Origin: a bacterium
Lineage (GTDB): Bacteria > Bacillota > Negativicutes > Acidaminococcales > Acidaminococcaceae
NCBI GenBank assembly: GCA_004562175.1
Contig: SFRS01000072.1
Location: 1 to 5,132 of the forward strand
Direction of reading: 5' to 3'
Length of the DNA stretch: 5,132 bases
Made by a program: the position numbers and the translations under genes. Positions 1-5,132 of the stretch are shown here, piece by piece (the first letter of the stretch is position 1; the number at the start of each line of letters is the position of its first letter). The notes below the pieces were generated by a model. That model was given only the letters and a program-made list of their open reading frames with translations. It made no database searches and had not been told where the DNA came from.

Positions 1-7
1 CAATTCT

Positions 8-39
8 AAAAGGAGCCACCGGTAAGCGACTCCTTTTTT
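8..39 (-). terminator. Intrinsic terminator closing the lyase-dctP operon (possibly bidirectional)
   Basis: On the minus strand, about 40 bases after the dctP stop, GGAG (33..30) pairs with CUCC (15..12). The stem continues through U-G, C-G, G-U and C-G pairs around a six-base loop, with an A-run before it and UUUU after it. Two of the pairs are G-U wobbles on the minus strand but would be C/A mismatches on the plus strand, so the hairpin is stronger for the dctP direction. The plus-strand reading also ends in six T, so it could stop a convergent gene lying left of the window. The rest of bases 1-79 shows no gene. Confidence 0.85.
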
Positions 40-79
40 ACAAATTCATCTAAACTACTTGGGAACTATCACGAAGCTA

Positions 80-1099
80 TTATTTAGTGCACATTTCGAT
101 GAGCTTCTTGCCAACCTCACCGTTTTCTTTAATGAACAGATCCCAAACGGGCTTGGTCTTAGCTTGCCATGCTTTCACGTCTTCCGGAGTCATGTAGTAC
201 AGCTCGCAGCCATGCTTCTTCATTTCTTCGTTAGCCTTCAAATCCTCAGCCTTAGCTTGTTTACGAATGTCATCACGTACTTCTTGGGCAGCCTCCAACA
301 GAGCCTTTTGTTGATTGGAGCTCAGCTTTTGGAAGGATTTTTCGTTCATAGCAACGATGAATTCAGGAGAAGCATTGTTGGTGATGGTCAGGTATTTATG
401 AACCTCATACATTTTGCGGCTGATCATAGCAGGAGTGCCGGAGATTTGTCCGTCCAGAGTGCCGTTTTTAATAGCCATGTAAACTTCGCCGGAGCTCATG
501 GTAGTGGAGGAAGCGCCGATAGCCTTGATGGTTTCGGAGGAGTATTTGGAATAACCACGAATCTTCATGCCTTCGAAGTCAGCAGGAGTCTTGCAGAGCT
601 TCTTGTTGTTGGCGAATTGTACAAAGCCATAGTCAGCCCAAATCAAGGGACGTACGCCCTTCTTTTGCAGCTCGTCGCCCAGCATCTTGCCAACGCCACC
701 GTCGATGGCTTTGTCGATTTGCTCATAGGAGGGGAACAGGAAGGGAACGTCAAAAACGTTCATGGCCGGAATAACCTGTGCCCAACGGCCAACGGTATTC
801 AAGCCCATATCTAAAGCGCCGGAAACAATGGCGTCGTTCATGTTTTTATCTTTAAAGGTAGCGCCGGCAGCGGAAATTTGGATATCTACAGTGTTGTTGG
901 TTTTGGCAGCAACCTTAGTCTTCAGGCTGTCCATGTTTTTAACCAGCCAGTGGGAAGCAGGCAATTGAGCAGCCAATTTCAGGGTTACCTTCTTTTCGCC
1001 GCCTGCAGGAGCAGCCTTCTTTTCGCCGCCACCACAGCCAGCGATGAGAGCCATAGCAGCAATTAAAGCAACAGCAGTAAATTTCTTAGAGATTTTCAT
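80..1099 (-). CDS. TRAP transporter substrate-binding lipoprotein, DctP family
   Basis: This is the extracytoplasmic solute-binding subunit of a tripartite ATP-independent periplasmic (TRAP) transporter, which presents an organic acid to DctQ/DctM membrane partners. The 339-residue product has a lipoprotein signal: KISKK, a hydrophobic stretch at about 7-20, and lipobox IAGC with the acylated Cys at 22. A Gly/Lys/Ala-rich linker runs to about residue 37. The DctP fold follows, with LPASHW (46-51), the VPFLF segment near 118-122, and GMKIR at 177-181. R181 matches the family's conserved arginine, which usually pairs with a substrate carboxylate. The segment GEVYMAIKNGTLDGQ (204-218) is also typical. 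The start is supported by AAAGGAAG nine bases upstream. The gene lies 60 bases after the lyase gene on the same strand, with no terminator visible between them, so the two probably share the T-box-controlled transcript. No dctQ or dctM follows before the terminator, so membrane partners must be encoded elsewhere. The family is clear; the ligand is unknown. Confidence 0.95.
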   Translation of the reverse strand: MKISKKFTAVALIAAMALIAGCGGGEKKAAPAGGEKKVTLKLAAQLPASHWLVKNMDSLKTKVAAKTNNTVDIQISAAGATFKDKNMNDAIVSGALDMGLNTVGRWAQVIPAMNVFDVPFLFPSYEQIDKAIDGGVGKMLGDELQKKGVRPLIWADYGFVQFANNKKLCKTPADFEGMKIRGYSKYSSETIKAIGASSTTMSSGEVYMAIKNGTLDGQISGTPAMISRKMYEVHKYLTITNNASPEFIVAMNEKSFQKLSSNQQKALLEAAQEVRDDIRKQAKAEDLKANEEMKKHGCELYYMTPEDVKAWQAKTKPVWDLFIKENGEVGKKLIEMCTK

Positions 1100-1108
1100 A
1101 AAAACAAC

Positions 1109-1116
1109 TTCCTTTC
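1109..1116 (-). promoter_or_regulatory. Ribosome binding site of the dctP-family gene
   Basis: AAAGGAAG on the minus strand ends nine bases before the ATG at 1099. It lies in a 60-base AT-rich gap after the lyase stop codon. I see no convincing internal promoter or terminator in that gap, which supports co-transcription with the lyase gene. Confidence 0.75.
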
Positions 1117-1159
1117 TTCATAGCACCTTTGCTAGTTTAATAAATTGATGATTAGTTTT

Positions 1160-2026
1160 TTATTTATATTTTTTATCCAGCTCATTATAGGCGTCTAAGC
1201 CAATGAAGCTGTTAAATTGACTAAAGCTGAGCATTTTGTCATGCACGCTATTGGTAGTGCCCTCATCGCGCAAGGTGCGCAGCACCTCGCCCAGGGCCTT
1301 GGTTACAGTGTACACTAAAGTGCAGGGCCAAAAGACGATGTCAAAGCCCAGGTTTTCCAAATCCTTGCTGGTCAGGTTGGGAGTGCGCCCACCCTCAATC
1401 ATGTTGGCCAAGAGAATGGTATCAGGAAAAGCCTTGGCAATTTCCTCCAGCTCCCATTCGTTTTGGGGAGCTTCAATAAAGAGCGCCTCAGCACCACTAT
1501 CCAAATAGAGCTTGCCTCTCTCGATAGCGGCATCCAAGCCGTACACAGCGCGGGAATCGGTGCGTGCGATGAGCAGCGTGTCGGGATTGGTCTTGGCGTC
1601 AGCCGCCGCCCGCAGCTTGCGCGCGTGCTCTGCGGCTTCAATGACCTGCTTGCCCGCCATGTGGCCGCAACGCTTAGGCCACACCTGGTCCTCGAACAGC
1701 ACGCCTGCTGCGCCGGCGTGCTCATACTCTCTCAGCGTGCGCTGCACGCTGAGGGCATTGCCATAGCCCGTATCCCCGTCTGCCAAAACGGGCACGTCCA
1801 CAGCGCTAGTAATTACGCGCAATGCTTGCGCCATCTCGGTCATGGACAGGTAGCCCACGTCCGGCTCAGCCAAGCGGGACGCCGCGATGGCGTAGCCGCC
1901 CATTACCAGGCCGTCGAAGCCGGCCTGCACCGCCACCTTGGCGGAAAGTGCATCGTAAACTCCGGGCAGCACCAAAATGTCCGGACGAGCTAATCGCTCA
2001 CGCAATTTTTTGCCAGGATTAAGCAT
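1160..2026 (-). CDS. Isocitrate lyase/PEP mutase superfamily C-C lyase (2-methylisocitrate or 2,3-dimethylmalate lyase-like)
   Basis: This is a cytosolic Mg-dependent TIM-barrel enzyme of the ICL/PEPM superfamily, whose lyase members cleave 2-hydroxy di- or tricarboxylates to a 2-oxo acid plus a second acid. With the start at 2026 it has 288 residues, close to PrpB-type lyases. Visible motifs are LPGVYDALSA (20-29), the metal-binding DGDTGYGN (83-90), EDQ (112-114), the catalytic-loop signature KRCGH (118-122) with Cys120, IARTD (153-157), and NMIEGGRTP (208-216). KRCGH marks the C-C lyase branch and argues against a PEP mutase. An in-frame ATG at 2050 would add eight residues. AGGAGGA (2043..2037) sits just upstream of the ATG at 2026, and the upstream ATG falls at the end of the T-box terminator, so 2026 is preferred. 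Expression is predicted to depend on the T-box leader. Candidate activities are methylisocitrate lyase, dimethylmalate lyase and oxaloacetate decarboxylase; sequence reading alone cannot choose. The 5' half of the gene is notably GC-rich. Confidence 0.92.
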   Translation of the reverse strand: MLNPGKKLRERLARPDILVLPGVYDALSAKVAVQAGFDGLVMGGYAIAASRLAEPDVGYLSMTEMAQALRVITSAVDVPVLADGDTGYGNALSVQRTLREYEHAGAAGVLFEDQVWPKRCGHMAGKQVIEAAEHARKLRAAADAKTNPDTLLIARTDSRAVYGLDAAIERGKLYLDSGAEALFIEAPQNEWELEEIAKAFPDTILLANMIEGGRTPNLTSKDLENLGFDIVFWPCTLVYTVTKALGEVLRTLRDEGTTNSVHDKMLSFSQFNSFIGLDAYNELDKKYK

Positions 2027-2036
2027 TATCGTTAAT

Positions 2037-2043
2037 TCCTCCT
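2037..2043 (-). promoter_or_regulatory. Ribosome binding site that sets the lyase start at 2026
   Basis: AGGAGGA on the minus strand ends ten bases before the ATG at 2026. It lies beyond the T-box terminator (3' arm ends at 2058) and is not part of that hairpin, so the leader should act on transcription and not by hiding the RBS. It also rules against the ATG at 2050, which lies upstream of this RBS. Confidence 0.85.
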
Positions 2044-2050
2044 CTAACAT

Positions 2051-2084
2051 AAGAAAAGCCCCTACCGGCTATGCCGGTAGGGGC
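2051..2084 (-). terminator. T-box-controlled intrinsic terminator
   Basis: On the minus strand a perfect 12-bp stem pairs GCCCCUACCGGC (2084..2073) with GCCGGUAGGGGC (2069..2058). The loop is AUA, and UUUUCUU (2057..2051) follows. The first bases of the 5' arm (CCCU, 2082..2079) are also needed to close the antiterminator, so the two structures exclude each other. This is the default OFF structure of the leader. Confidence 0.95.
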
Positions 2085-2287
2085 GTAAGTTACGCGGTAC
2101 CACCCTACATTATACTCTTGAGCTTTAACGCAGCTGACGCTTGCTCCTACATCACCACAGTTCGGACGAACTCGGGGCAAGGGCTCCCAGGTGAGAAAAA
2201 TGACGCCATTTCGACAGCTTGCACCAACCGCTGACTCTCTAAAGCCTGTTGTCATTTCATTCCTGTTCACAGCCGATGGATAATGTG

Positions 2288-2309
2288 TAATTCACTTCGG
2301 TGTAAATTA
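2288..2309 (-). other. Hairpin at the predicted 5' end of the leader RNA
   Basis: UAAUUUAC (2309..2302) can pair over eight positions, one of them a U-G wobble, with GUGAAUUA (2295..2288) around the loop ACCGAA. It begins at or within a base or two of the predicted transcription start and lies upstream of Stem I. It is not part of the canonical T-box fold. It could protect the 5' end or be a DNA inverted repeat bound by a regulator. Its function is not shown by the sequence. Confidence 0.45.
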
Positions 2310-2314
2310 TAGAT

Positions 2315-2343
2315 AGTATAACAACACACTTTGTATCTGTCAA
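2315..2343 (-). promoter_or_regulatory. Sigma-A-type promoter of the T-box/lyase/dctP operon
   Basis: On the minus strand TTGACA (2343..2338) and TATACT (2320..2315) are separated by exactly 17 bases, a near-consensus housekeeping promoter. A- and T-rich runs lie just upstream (about 2347-2380) and could act as an UP element. Transcription would begin near 2308, giving a leader of about 260 nt before the terminator ends. A strong promoter fits the T-box logic of constitutive initiation with control by termination. Confidence 0.88.
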
Positions 2344-2500
2344 GCTTTTTGACGTAATTTTTTCTAATTTTTTTATCAGATTTAACACAAGTATCACTAC
2401 GAGAGGAATCTGTTCATTGTGAATGTACTATGCGTTTATAATGCCCTCGGTCCAAACACGGCACCACAGGCGCAGCAAAAATCCCTCGTCAAGGCACTGC
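2344..2500. other. Intergenic region between the MBL gene and the T-box promoter
   Basis: No gene is supported here. After the stop of the beta-CASP gene, the minus strand shows only weak hairpins: a four-pair CCUU/GAGG stem followed by AUUUUU near 2478-2495, and a GCGCC/GGUGC hairpin without a U-run near 2461-2473. Neither is a convincing terminator. The left part (about 2347-2380) is rich in A/T runs leading into the -35 box. Some read-through from the MBL gene into the leader is possible, and the T-box terminator would still gate it. Confidence 0.5.
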
Positions 2501-4108
2501 TTAAATATCCTTCAAGAGGTCATCCATGTATTTACGCAGCTTCTCCATCTTCTTGCGCACCAGGTCCACCTTGGCGGCGTCGCGGGTAACAATTTGCTCG
2601 ATTTTGCTGCGCTGCAGGAGGTAATCCCGTTCCATGCCCTGCAGGTAGGAGCGCAGCTCCAAAGCAGCGGGCTCGGCTTGGACAACCTCGGAGGCGTGCA
2701 CCTGCCATTCGGTGCCGGTGATTTCCACAGTGTCGCCAAAATGAGGTACATAGGTGGCAGTGCCCAGCTTGCGACCCAGCTCGTCGGCCAGTGCCAAGGA
2801 AGCGTCAATTTCACCATGGGTAACAAAGAAGGCCTTGGGGCTCACAGGCATATTGCCATACCAAGCCAAAAGCTGCTCCTTATCCGCATGGGCGGAGAAG
2901 CCCTTCATATTGTAAATCTTGGCGCAGACGCTAATGGTCTCGCCCATAATCTTCACTTTCTTGGAGCCTTCGATAATCTGGCGCCCCAAGGAGCCTTCAG
3001 CCTGGAAGCCGGCGAAAACAACGCTGCATTCCTTGCGCCACAGGTTGTGTTTCAAATGGTGCAAAATGCGGCCTGCATCGGCCATGCCACTGGCGGACAA
3101 GATAATCTTGGGGCCGGGAGTGTCATTGATGGCCATGGATTCTTGGGCAGTGGCGGTAAAGCGCAGGTTGTGCATGGAAACTAAACGTCTGCCCTGCATT
3201 TCGTACAACGCACGAGCTTCTTCGTCATATTCTTCCGGATTGGTCAAGGTGATGGCAGTAGCACGATTAGCCATGGGGCTGTCCACATAAATGGGCACCT
3301 CGGGCATCTTGCCTTCGCTGATGAGCTTTTGGAAATAATAGAGCAAAACTTGGGTACGACCAACGGCGAAAGCCGGAATGATCACGTTGCCACCCCGCTC
3401 CACAGTGTCGTTAACAATGTTGGCCAGCTCGCCCTCCTTGTCATAGGCCTCGTGAACACGGTTACCATAGGTGGATTCGGTGACTACAAAATCTGCCGGA
3501 GGCAGCTTGGAGGGGTCGTCGATAATGGGCTGGTTGGGTTGACCAATATCGCCGGTGAAGATGAGTCGAGTTTGTTTGTCACCCTCGGTGACGGTCATTT
3601 CAATGAAGGCAGAGCCCAAGATATGGCCTGCCACACGCAGGATGACCCGCACGCCGGGGATAACAGTGAATTCTTTGCCGAAGTCCTTCACTCTGAAGAG
3701 CTTCAAGGCTCTGTTGGCATCGTCCACGGTGAACAGGGGCTCCACGAATTTTTTGCCGGCGCGCATGCCCTTACGATTGGCAAATTCTGCATCGCTTTCT
3801 TGGATGTGGGCGCTGTCGGGTAACAAAATGGAGCACAGCTCTTCGGTGGATTTAGTGCAGTAGATGGGGCCGTTGTAGCCCTCTTTAACCAGCTTGGGCA
3901 AAAGGCCGCTGTGGTCCACATGAGCATGGGTCAAAACCACGGCGTCGATTTCGCCGGGATGAAAGAGGAAGTCTTTTTCGTTGAATGCTTTCACTAGCTT
4001 GGAGCCTTGGAACATGCCGCAATCCACCAGCATTTTCTTATCGCCCACTTCGATGAGGTAACAGGAGCCGGTGACAGTACGGGCAGCACCTAAAAAGGTA
4101 ATTTTCAT
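2501..4108 (-). CDS. MBL-fold / beta-CASP / RMMBL RNA-processing metallohydrolase (bacterial CPSF73-like)
   Basis: This is a predicted Zn-dependent ribonuclease of the CPSF73/YSH1-like branch of metallo-beta-lactamase proteins, acting in the cytosol. The 535-residue product starts MKITFLGAARTVTGS. The metallo-beta-lactamase half carries HAHVDH (61-66), H162 in GHILGS, and D187 in TGDIG. The beta-CASP insert follows TEST (210-213, E211 as motif A), with DSPMA (276-280) and GRILHHL (346-352, motif B histidine). The RMMBL part has GFQAEGSLGR (367-376), FSAHAD (404-409, motif C histidine) and THGE (430-433). All expected metal and CASP residues appear present. Residues about 485-535 form a charged, probably helical tail with Leu/Lys/Arg spacing suggesting a coiled coil. 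AAGGAGG seven bases before the ATG at 4108 sets the start; an in-frame ATG at 4144 has no such site. It appears to be a single-gene unit. It is not RNase J by layout, since it has the CPSF-like GFQAEG and FSAHAD block. Exact RNA targets are unknown. Confidence 0.95.
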   Translation of the reverse strand: MKITFLGAARTVTGSCYLIEVGDKKMLVDCGMFQGSKLVKAFNEKDFLFHPGEIDAVVLTHAHVDHSGLLPKLVKEGYNGPIYCTKSTEELCSILLPDSAHIQESDAEFANRKGMRAGKKFVEPLFTVDDANRALKLFRVKDFGKEFTVIPGVRVILRVAGHILGSAFIEMTVTEGDKQTRLIFTGDIGQPNQPIIDDPSKLPPADFVVTESTYGNRVHEAYDKEGELANIVNDTVERGGNVIIPAFAVGRTQVLLYYFQKLISEGKMPEVPIYVDSPMANRATAITLTNPEEYDEEARALYEMQGRRLVSMHNLRFTATAQESMAINDTPGPKIILSASGMADAGRILHHLKHNLWRKECSVVFAGFQAEGSLGRQIIEGSKKVKIMGETISVCAKIYNMKGFSAHADKEQLLAWYGNMPVSPKAFFVTHGEIDASLALADELGRKLGTATYVPHFGDTVEITGTEWQVHASEVVQAEPAALELRSYLQGMERDYLLQRSKIEQIVTRDAAKVDLVRKKMEKLRKYMDDLLKDI

Positions 4109-4115
4109 GGATATG

Positions 4116-4122
4116 CCTCCTT
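4116..4122 (-). promoter_or_regulatory. Ribosome binding site that sets the MBL/beta-CASP start at 4108
   Basis: AAGGAGG on the minus strand lies seven bases before the ATG at 4108. The longer reading from 4144 would translate across this site and add twelve residues (beginning MLRKEK) before the conserved MKITFLG. The shorter start is therefore preferred. Confidence 0.88.
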
Positions 4123-4179
4123 TTATTTTCTCTTTGCGTAACACTTTTACGAATACTAACTTTATTTATTTTATTCTAC

Positions 4180-4185
4180 ATTATA
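4180..4185 (-). promoter_or_regulatory. Candidate -10 box of the MBL/beta-CASP gene
   Basis: TATAAT is read on the minus strand about 72 bases upstream of the start codon, in an AT-rich intergenic stretch. No good -35 box lies at 16-18 bases; the nearest TTGCAA (4213..4208) is 22 bases away. The promoter may be weak or depend on an activator, or the true element may differ. Confidence 0.5.
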
Positions 4186-4250
4186 GAGAAAAATCCTTTT
4201 TTGGAGGTTGCAAGTTTCTGCATCAAAACGCTTATTAGGGCTTTCAATAA

Positions 4251-4282
4251 AAAAGCACCCGTCAGTCTCGACAGGTGCTTTT
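4251..4282 (-). terminator. Intrinsic terminator after the alpha/beta hydrolase gene
   Basis: On the minus strand AGCACCUGUC (4279..4270) pairs fully with GACGGGUGCU (4263..4254), including one U-G pair, around the loop GAGACU. An A-run precedes the stem and U residues follow it. It lies 11 bases after the hydrolase stop codon. The plus-strand reading is also hairpin plus T-run, but no plus-strand gene leads into it. Confidence 0.92.
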
Positions 4283-4293
4283 GGTTATTATCC

Positions 4294-5132
4294 TTATGCT
4301 AAAATATCATCCATAAATTTAATCAAACCAGCTTCTACCTCATCCCGCAAATCTAACTCGTTGTGGATTTCATGACGATAGCCGCTATAGGCCTTGACGG
4401 AAATCTTATGACCACTATTAGCCAACAAATTAGCCACATGGTACAAGCCTTCCCCATAGTTGCCACAGGGGTCCTGGTCGCCGCTAATCAAATAACAAGG
4501 AATGCTCTTCGGCACCATAGGAGCCCATTCATCACTTTCAATGAAGTGATAAAGCTGTACAAAGTCATAAGCTAGCTCCAAGGTAGTATCAAAGGTATTG
4601 AACATATCCCCTGCATGGTCGGCCACAATACGCGGGTCATTGGCAATCCAGTCAGCAGGACCATTGGGGTTTTCCACTCTATCGGTCATACCACTGAAAA
4701 CCTTGTCAAACCAAGCACCTGCCGGTTGATAAGGGTCTGCCTCATAGGCAGCTTTAAACTCCGGGTCGTTATACTCAACCTCGCAGCCCTTCCATTGAGA
4801 GCACAGGCCACAGAGCATCAAGCCCTTCAAATCCTCACCATAAAAGGCTGCATAGGCACGGGCCAGCATAGAACCCCAGCTATGACCAAACACAAAATAG
4901 GGAAGCTCGGGATAAGCCTCTTTAGCAATATCATGCAAGGACTTTTCATCCTTCAAATAGGTCATATAGCCGCCAGAGTGCGGGTCGCCCAAGGTTCCTC
5001 CGTCCACACCGGTTTTGCCATGGCCCAGATGATCATCAGCAAACACTACATAGCCAGCCTGATTAAATTTGCTAATCATGTGCAGATAACGACGAGAATG
5101 CTCACCATAACCATGAATAAGCTGAATCACAC
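4294..5132 (-). CDS. Alpha/beta hydrolase, monoacylglycerol lipase / S33 lysophospholipase-like (5' end outside window)
   Basis: This is a serine hydrolase of the alpha/beta fold, similar to monoacylglycerol lipases and YtpA-type lysophospholipases, likely cleaving an ester of a lipid or small molecule in the cytosol. At least 278 residues are visible. Counting from the codon at 5130: the oxyanion strand LIHGYGEHSRRY (4-15), DDHLGHGKT (32-40), the nucleophile elbow GHSWGS (82-87) with Ser84, the likely acid D220 in SGDQDP (216-221), and the catalytic His253 in YRHEIHNE (251-258). A Trp- and Asn-rich cap lies between about 110 and 205. The codon at 5130 is GTG, but the frame stays open to the window edge. 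Family members have an N-terminal strand before this motif, so I read it as internal Val with perhaps 25-35 residues missing. The gene is lower in GC than its neighbours and ends at its own terminator. The substrate is not predictable. Confidence 0.93.
   Translation of the reverse strand, partial: VIQLIHGYGEHSRRYLHMISKFNQAGYVVFADDHLGHGKTGVDGGTLGDPHSGGYMTYLKDEKSLHDIAKEAYPELPYFVFGHSWGSMLARAYAAFYGEDLKGLMLCGLCSQWKGCEVEYNDPEFKAAYEADPYQPAGAWFDKVFSGMTDRVENPNGPADWIANDPRIVADHAGDMFNTFDTTLELAYDFVQLYHFIESDEWAPMVPKSIPCYLISGDQDPCGNYGEGLYHVANLLANSGHKISVKAYSGYRHEIHNELDLRDEVEAGLIKFMDDILA

Larger units (their letters stand above)
2051..2309 (-). promoter_or_regulatory. T-box riboswitch leader, predicted tRNA-Leu (specifier CUC)
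   Basis: This cis-acting RNA senses uncharged tRNA and then blocks its own terminator. The consensus T-box AGGGUGGUACCGCG is at 2106..2093. The antiterminator pairs AGGG (2106..2103) with CCCU (2082..2079) and GCGU (2095..2092) with ACGC (2086..2083), leaving the classic seven-base bulge UGGUACC. Stem I starts with GGCU (2274..2271) paired to AGCC (2185..2182). A GA-type internal loop follows, then CAGG (2265..2262) with CCUG (2191..2188), the specifier loop, and AAUGAC (2256..2251) with GUCAUU (2204..2199). Above these are an AGAGAG bulge (2240..2235) and the GGUUGGUGCAA distal loop on a CAGC/GCUG stem. CUC at 2195..2193 directly precedes ACCUGGGAG, the usual specifier position. The bulge UGGU fits a tRNA ending in ACCA, as tRNA-Leu does. 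A further hairpin AGUUC/GAACU lies at 2172..2159. The specifier assignment is less sure than the T-box call, because the loop-E bases next to it (UUU, not GAA) are atypical. Confidence 0.95.

Noticed and set aside
59..814. Long plus-strand open frame opposite dctP
   Set aside because: It is antisense to a clear DctP-family gene; the translation shows no family motifs and there is no RBS.
1160..2050. Calling the enzyme a phosphoenolpyruvate mutase
   Set aside because: The KRCGH signature with its catalytic Cys belongs to the C-C lyase branch, and no phosphonate biosynthesis gene is nearby.
2205..2216. GGC following GAAAU in Stem I, read as a glycine specifier
   Set aside because: It lies above the AAUGAC/GUCAUU helix, away from the ACCUGGGAG strand that marks the specifier loop. 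The antiterminator UGGU also calls for discriminator A, which does not suit Bacillota tRNA-Gly.
2019..2270. Minus-strand open frame of 83 codons inside the leader
   Set aside because: It lies over the T-box structures, has no convincing RBS or recognisable protein motif, and its bases are explained by Stem I, the antiterminator and the terminator.
2441..2497. Imperfect direct repeat (CCCTCG...GGCAC) in the intergenic region
   Set aside because: The two copies differ in length and spacing and match over only short blocks, so chance is likely. There is no sign of a mobile element or CRISPR array.
2423..3184. Plus-strand open frame of 253 codons opposite the beta-CASP gene
   Set aside because: It is the shadow of a gene with intact catalytic motifs on the minus strand and has no RBS or recognisable domain. 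The other long plus-strand frame at 3329-3823 fails for the same reason.
5128..5130. GTG at 5130 as the true start of the hydrolase
   Set aside because: The reading frame is open to the window edge and this codon sits directly before the conserved HGxGEHSRRY motif. Family members have further N-terminal residues, so it is most likely an internal valine.

Overview
The window looks like a Bacillota-type chromosome. It has strong AGGAGG-type ribosome binding sites, a textbook T-box riboswitch, a DctP-family TRAP substrate-binding lipoprotein and compact intrinsic terminators. TRAP transport, a T-box and mid-range GC together would suit the Negativicutes, but that placement is inference. All four genes lie on the minus strand, so they are described below from right to left.

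Right end (4251-5132): an alpha/beta hydrolase of the monoacylglycerol lipase / serine aminopeptidase S33 type. Its 5' end runs off the window. It stops at 4294 and is followed by a strong intrinsic terminator.

Middle (2344-4250): a stand-alone gene for a metallo-beta-lactamase / beta-CASP / RMMBL protein, the bacterial relative of CPSF73, expected to act on RNA. It has its own TATAAT box and a clear RBS that sets the start at 4108. About 160 bases downstream of its stop hold no gene and no convincing terminator.

Left (1-2343): a two-gene operon with a complete control region. A near-consensus sigma-A-type promoter (TTGACA, 17 bases, TATACT) drives a leader of about 260 nt that is a T-box riboswitch. 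Stem I, a candidate specifier, the T-box sequence, the antiterminator and the competing terminator can all be drawn. The specifier position reads CUC (Leu), and the antiterminator bulge UGGU suits a tRNA with discriminator A, as in tRNA-Leu. The leader controls an isocitrate lyase/PEP mutase superfamily C-C lyase with the KRCGH signature, then a DctP lipoprotein, then a terminator. No DctQ or DctM membrane gene follows.

The main point of interest is this pairing. A leucine-type tRNA sensor appears to control a 2-methylisocitrate/2,3-dimethylmalate-lyase-like enzyme and an orphan TRAP binding protein, neither of which is a standard T-box target. A working hypothesis is that the operon takes up and cleaves an organic acid linked to branched-chain amino acid supply. 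The sequence shows the regulation well but does not identify the substrate.
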